Positions 63,261 to 64,000 of a DNA stretch of 64,000 nucleotides are shown here, in pieces; the stretch's first letter is position 1, and every line of letters starts with the position of its first letter. Source of the stretch: Luteimonas marina (GTDB lineage Bacteria > Pseudomonadota > Gammaproteobacteria > Xanthomonadales > Xanthomonadaceae); contig NZ_VOHK01000004.1 in assembly GCF_007859325.1 (NCBI RefSeq), forward strand, positions 310,001-374,000, given 5' to 3'. Position numbers and translations under genes: made by a program. The notes beneath the pieces were generated by a model. That model was not told the DNA's origin. It saw only the letters and a list, made by a program, of their open reading frames with translations, and did not search any database.

Positions 63261-63803
63261 TCAATTGTCTTCGAGCGCAACCGAAGCCGGCCGTTCCAGC
63301 CAGCCGCCAGCGCCATCCGGCACGAGTTCGACGAGATCGATTCTATCTTCACGCACGCCGGTCACCCGGCCATCGTTCTGCCCCAGGTACGAACCCGACG
63401 ACACCCGGTAGGTCACCTTGTCCGGCGCCATCACCAGCGCCACCATGCCCGGACCGGTATGCAGCGTGCCGACCATGTCCAGGCTGTCGAGCGGGAACTG
63501 CTCGAGCGTCTGCTTGCGGCGGTTGGAGTCCGGCCGCGGGCCGCTGCCGCTGCCATCGTCACGGAACGCGGCGCTGAACGGGTCGCGCATGTCCTGCGCC
63601 GCGTACTCGAAGGTCTCGAACTGCTGCATGACCGGCAGCGGGTCCAGCGGCGGCGCCGGCCGTGCCTTGACGTTGGCCACCCACTCCTCGAGGTTCGGCG
63701 CGTCGCCCGGCGTGCTGGTGATGCCGCGCACGCAGCCCGACAGCGCCAGCACGGCCAGCGGCAGCACGACGAATCCGAAAATGCTCTTCGACTTGGTTCG
63801 CAT
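63261..63803 (-). CDS. pilP: Type IV pilus lipoprotein PilP
   Basis: A 180-aa inner-membrane lipoprotein. The lipobox is LALSGC near residue 22. It has FEYAAQDMRDPFSAAF, the PilQ/PilNO docking segment, and the C-terminal HR domain (DSLDMVGTLHTGPGMVALVM, YLGQNDGRVTGVREDRIDLV). ATG 63803 starts two bases after the pilO stop. Confidence 0.95.
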   Translation of the reverse strand: MRTKSKSIFGFVVLPLAVLALSGCVRGITSTPGDAPNLEEWVANVKARPAPPLDPLPVMQQFETFEYAAQDMRDPFSAAFRDDGSGSGPRPDSNRRKQTLEQFPLDSLDMVGTLHTGPGMVALVMAPDKVTYRVSSGSYLGQNDGRVTGVREDRIDLVELVPDGAGGWLERPASVALEDN

Positions 63804-63805
63804 GA

Positions 63806-64000
63806 TCACTTCGCCCCCCCGGCTGCCTGCGCCGCCTGCGCCGCGGCCTCCTCTTCGTCGAGGTAGCGGTAGGTCTTGACCGTGCCCGCCAGCTCGAGGC
63901 TGGAGTTCGGGCTGATCGCGGCCAGCGGATTGCTGCCGCCACCGCGCGGGCGCAGCGAGATGTCGTGCATGGTCATGATCACCACCCGCGGCAGCGAGGC
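63806..64000 (-). CDS. pilO: Type IV pilus assembly protein PilO, C-terminal part
   Basis: Only the last 64 codons are present; the gene continues past the right edge. The reading includes LPRVVIMTMHDISLRPRGGG and ELAGTVKTYRYLDEEEAAAQ, the closing beta strands and tail of PilO. Position before pilP and pilQ fixes the identity as part of pilMNOPQ. Confidence 0.9.
   Translation of the reverse strand, partial: ASLPRVVIMTMHDISLRPRGGGSNPLAAISPNSSLELAGTVKTYRYLDEEEAAAQAAQAAGGAK

Overview
The window is very GC-rich and carries gene orders typical of the Xanthomonadaceae, most like the Lysobacter/Luteimonas side of the family. The evidence is the set glnD-dapD-arsC-like-dapE-asnB, the run pyrH-frr-uppS-cdsA-dxr-rseP-bamA-lpxD-fabZ-lpxA-lpxB-rnhB, a pilO-pilP-pilQ end, a Xanthomonadales-type T4SS effector, and several families of dispersed palindromic (REP-like) repeats. 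The genus is an inference. No rRNA, tRNA, CRISPR or transposase gene was seen.

Layout. 1-8.5 kb: start of asnB with an Asn-rich leader peptide and terminator (a probable attenuator), an AarF/UbiB-type kinase, then the lysine/diaminopimelate and nitrogen-signalling block dapE, arsC-like, dapD, glnD, map on the minus strand. 8.5-13.6 kb: a chaperone-usher operon of the spore-coat-U type (pilin, chaperone, usher, two-domain tip protein) behind a perfect-looking sigma-54 promoter. 13.6-15.8 kb: rpsB-tsf with a long leader and a strong terminator. 15.9-19.5 kb: a large secreted SBBP/FG-GAP repeat protein with six exact 144-bp units. 19.7-32.1 kb: the core envelope, isoprenoid and lipid A cluster pyrH to rnhB. 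32.5-37.9 kb: an accessory block with a coiled-coil membrane protein, a VirD4 coupling protein, a DUF1311/LprI-like lipoprotein (candidate immunity) and a peptidoglycan-targeting effector with a C-terminal XVIPCD-like secretion domain. 38-41.7 kb: an MBL-fold hydrolase and a molybdate operon. 41.7-45.8 kb: BlaR1/TonB-BlaI pair, two thioredoxin-fold proteins, a Cys-rich MarR regulator and a flavin reductase. 45.8-51.8 kb: acetyl-CoA hydrolase, bolA, tkt and a dicarboxylate symporter. 52.1-54 kb: an unassigned secreted protein. 54.1-61.1 kb: a complete MoxR/Bat (von Willebrand) operon. 61.3-64 kb: pilQ, pilP and the end of pilO.

The accessory modules sit at breaks in otherwise conserved gene order: fimbriae between map and rpsB, the repeat protein between tsf and pyrH, the T4SS block after rnhB. 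One repeat family lies directly at the 5' ends of uppS, lpxB and the DUF58 gene and appears to be translated as an N-terminal extension. The strongest new observations are the asnB attenuator, the toxin/immunity/VirD4 block with its internal composition step, and the in-frame repeat insertions.
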